Shown in pieces: positions 5,136-6,572 of a stretch of 6,572 nucleotides of DNA. Source of the stretch: Candidatus Peregrinibacteria bacterium (lineage in GTDB: Bacteria; Patescibacteriota; Gracilibacteria; UM-FILTER-43-11); NCBI GenBank assembly GCA_030618315.1, contig JAUXDO010000063.1:1-6572 (forward strand). The letters are read 5' to 3'. Made by a program: the position numbers and the translations under genes. Below the pieces are notes generated by a model. The model worked only from the letters and a program-made list of their open reading frames with translations, had not been told where the DNA came from and did no database searches. The number at the start of each line of letters is the position of its first letter. The first letter of the stretch is position 1.

Positions 5136-6050
5136 ATGGACAGAACTCAACTTACAACTTCCGCTGATCTAACTCGTGAAGAAGTCGATTTTTTAATGGA
5201 AGAGGCTGAAAAAATGAGAGGGAAAAATACTGACGATTTAAAGGGAAAAGTTGTCGCTACATTATTTTTAGAGCCAAGCACACGCACAAGACTGTCTTTT
5301 GAGACAGCCTCTCACCGTCTGGGTGCATCTGTTATTACAATTGCCGATCCAAAAACATCTTCCGTAGCTAAAGGTGAAATACTGGCAGATACTATTAGAA
5401 CTGTAGAAAAATATGCTGACATCATTGTTATGAGACATCCGGAAGTAGGATCAGCCGAAGAAGCAATAAAATACACAAAAAAACCATTCCTGAATGCAGG
5501 TGACGGAGCTAATCAGCACCCGACACAATCACTTTTGGATATTTACACGATAAAACGTGAATCAGGAGGGATTGATGGTAAAACAATTGCTTTTATCGGC
5601 GATCTTAAATACGGGCGAACAGTTCACTCGCTGACCTACATTCTTTGTCTGTATAACCCCACAAAAATAATTTTCATAAGTCCTAATGAGCTAAAAGTTC
5701 CTGAGAAATATATAAAGATGCTGGAAGAAAAAGGAATAAAACACGAAGAAACAGCTAGTCTGGAAGAAAAAATGCCAGAAATCGACGTTATTTACATGAC
5801 AAGAATTCAAAGAGAAAGATTTGAAAGCGATGACGAATACAATAAATTAAAAGGTTCATACGTTCTGACTCCTGAGATTGTAAAAATGGGCAAGGAATCA
5901 CTTAGAATACTGCACCCACTACCACGCGTAGATGAAATCACACCAGATGTAGATGATATGCCTCAGTCTGCCTGTTTTAGACAAGCGGAAAATGGTGTAT
6001 ATATGAGAATGGCATTGCTTAAGAACTTATCTGCTAATTATTATAAATAA
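5136..6050 (+). CDS. pyrB: Aspartate carbamoyltransferase, catalytic subunit
   Basis: Condenses carbamoyl phosphate with L-aspartate to give N-carbamoyl-L-aspartate, the committed step of de novo UMP synthesis, in the cytoplasm, normally as a trimer. The 304 residues are close to the E. coli chain length. The carbamoyl-phosphate loop STRTR is at 48-52 in FLEPSTRTRLSFE, and the mobile-loop Ser76 and Lys79 are in SSVAKGE. The equivalents of E. coli Arg105, His134, Arg167, Arg229 and Gln231 are Arg100, His128 (HPTQ), Arg161 (KYGRTVHS), Arg223 and Gln225 (RIQRERF). HPLPR lies at 260-264. All expected active-site residues are therefore present. The Lys in the loop and the RxQ motif distinguish it from ornithine carbamoyltransferase. 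No regulatory subunit gene (pyrI) is in view. The next gene on the strand is pyrC, 218 bp downstream, beyond the hairpin arrays. The ATG at 5136 gives the standard N-terminus. Confidence 0.97.
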   Translation: MDRTQLTTSADLTREEVDFLMEEAEKMRGKNTDDLKGKVVATLFLEPSTRTRLSFETASHRLGASVITIADPKTSSVAKGEILADTIRTVEKYADIIVMRHPEVGSAEEAIKYTKKPFLNAGDGANQHPTQSLLDIYTIKRESGGIDGKTIAFIGDLKYGRTVHSLTYILCLYNPTKIIFISPNELKVPEKYIKMLEEKGIKHEETASLEEKMPEIDVIYMTRIQRERFESDDEYNKLKGSYVLTPEIVKMGKESLRILHPLPRVDEITPDVDDMPQSACFRQAENGVYMRMALLKNLSANYYK

Positions 6051-6054
6051 TACT

Positions 6055-6137
6055 GCTTCGCGTGGGGCTGGCGTAGTAACGCCGTGGGGCTACGAGGATT
6101 ACCTCGTGTAGGGCTGCGAGATTACTCGCGTGGTACT
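6055..6137 (+). repeat. Hairpin array, left half (plus orientation)
   Basis: Four hairpins are each followed by a related 8-mer. They are GC-ttc-GC (6055-6061), GGCGT-agta-ACGCC (6070-6083), ACGAGG-atta-CCTCGT (6092-6107) and GCGAG-atta-CTCGC (6116-6129). The 8-mers are GTGGGGCT (6062-6069 and 6084-6091), GTAGGGCT (6108-6115) and a degenerate GTGGTACT (6130-6137). The stems are all different yet perfectly paired. The array begins 5 bp after the pyrB stop codon. A weaker AT-rich hairpin with a TATTA loop follows at 6143-6157, between the two arrays. Confidence 0.9.
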
Positions 6138-6177
6138 ATCTTATTGTTATTAGCAATATAACCAATCATAATAAAAT

Positions 6178-6262
6178 AGGACTACGTCCTGTAATCAGGA
6201 CAGCCCCACGTTTGTACTCAAACAGCCCTACGCCGAAGGCAGCCCCACAATTGTAATCAATT
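6178..6262 (-). repeat. Hairpin array, right half (inverted orientation)
   Basis: Read on the minus strand, this is the same architecture as the left array. The hairpins are AATTG-atta-CAATT (6262-6249), GCC-ttc-GGC (6240-6232), GTTTG-agta-CAAAC (6223-6210) and GTCCTG-atta-CAGGAC (6201-6186). Each is followed by an 8-mer: GTGGGGCT, GTAGGGCT, GTGGGGCT, and a degenerate GTAGTCCT at 6185-6178. In a plus-strand pyrB-pyrC transcript these 8-mers appear as AGCCCCAC or AGCCCTAC and could pair with those of the left array. Confidence 0.9.
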
Positions 6263-6268
6263 AGAACC

Positions 6269-6572
6269 ATGAGTAAAATCCTCCTAAAAAACGGCCGAGT
6301 AATCGATCCCGAAACAAATCGTGACGAAGTCATTGATATTTTAATTGAGGATGACAAGATATATAAAATCGGACAGATTGAAGCCGAATATGGAATGAAT
6401 GTTAATGATATGACTGGTAAGGTAATTATTCCGGGTATTATCGACCTTCACGCCCATTTAAGAGATATGGAACAGGCGGATAAGGAAACTGTTGAAACAG
6501 GTACAAAATCAGCAAGAAAAGGTGGTATTACCACTGTTTTTTGCATGCCGAATACTAGTCCAAAATTAGATT
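6269..6572 (+). CDS. pyrC: Dihydroorotase, N-terminal part (cut by window end)
   Basis: Zinc amidohydrolase that closes N-carbamoyl-L-aspartate to dihydroorotate, the step after PyrB. The 101 visible residues show the class I dihydroorotase N-terminus: a small beta domain (ILLKNGRVIDPE, 4-15), then GKVIIPGIIDLHAHLRD (50-66) with the metal-binding HxH at 61-63 and Arg65, then KETVETGTKSARKGG (72-86), and FCMPNTSP (91-98) with the conserved substrate-binding Asn95. The family's REPG after HLR is replaced by RDMEQ, a small deviation. Other cyclic amidohydrolases such as allantoinase share parts of this pattern, but the neighbouring pyrB makes dihydroorotase the firm choice. The ATG at 6269 begins 6 nt after the last hairpin of the array, leaving no room for a Shine-Dalgarno sequence outside that hairpin. 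The frame is open to the end of the window. Confidence 0.93.
   Translation, partial: MSKILLKNGRVIDPETNRDEVIDILIEDDKIYKIGQIEAEYGMNVNDMTGKVIIPGIIDLHAHLRDMEQADKETVETGTKSARKGGITTVFCMPNTSPKLD

Noticed and set aside
6051..6160. Open frame continuing pyrB in phase after its TAA
   Set aside because: PyrB already ends at its normal family length. The extension only translates hairpin-array DNA, and nothing suggests read-through.
6055..6262. CRISPR array
   Set aside because: There are no long direct repeats with unique spacers. The constant part is only 8 bp, the variable parts are self-complementary, and orientation flips in the middle.
6166..6357. Minus-strand frame of 63 codons over the right array and the pyrC start
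   Set aside because: It overlaps the clear pyrC N-terminus and the hairpins, and has no recognisable protein features.

Overview
The window looks like a piece of an AT-rich bacterial chromosome using the standard code. The recognisable genes are bacterial housekeeping genes (pth, obgE, pyrB, pyrC, tRNA-Gln), and no reading frame needs a reassigned stop. Two proteins carry LTAC lipoboxes, the tRNA gene has no encoded CCA, and no start codon has a clear Shine-Dalgarno sequence. My best guess is a candidate-phylum (Patescibacteria/CPR, for example Peregrinibacteria-like) genome, but that is inference and no gene here fixes the taxonomy.

Positions 1-5010 are read entirely from the minus strand. 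In transcription order they are: a small unknown protein (87 aa), obgE, pth, tRNA-Gln(UUG), then three exported proteins: a lipoprotein with two copies of a GWYYG...TPS.WIW...ESRW repeat around a cysteine-rich insert, a VanW-domain protein, and a very small lipoprotein. Positions 5136-6572 are read from the plus strand and hold pyrB (complete) and pyrC (cut by the window end), steps 2 and 3 of de novo pyrimidine synthesis. A divergent promoter region at 5011-5135 separates the two transcription directions.

The most unusual feature is the 218-bp pyrB-pyrC spacer. It holds two opposed arrays of tiny perfect hairpins. Every stem has a different sequence, but the loops are drawn from only three types (ATTA, AGTA, TTC). 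The hairpins are separated by an almost constant 8-mer, GTGGGGCT or GTAGGGCT. The second array is inverted, so its 8-mers are complementary to those of the first, and its last hairpin ends 6 nt before the pyrC start codon.

Other structure the genes do not explain: three separate four-unit tandem repeats with a 7-bp period (end of the VanW gene, start of the VanW gene, inside obgE), and a 36-bp palindromic element inserted in frame into the Obg GTPase domain. The VanW gene also has a good signal peptide whose positively charged N-terminus lacks any ATG, GTG or TTG start. No stretch longer than 300 bases lacks a gene; the largest gaps are 2281-2524 and 6051-6268, both described below.
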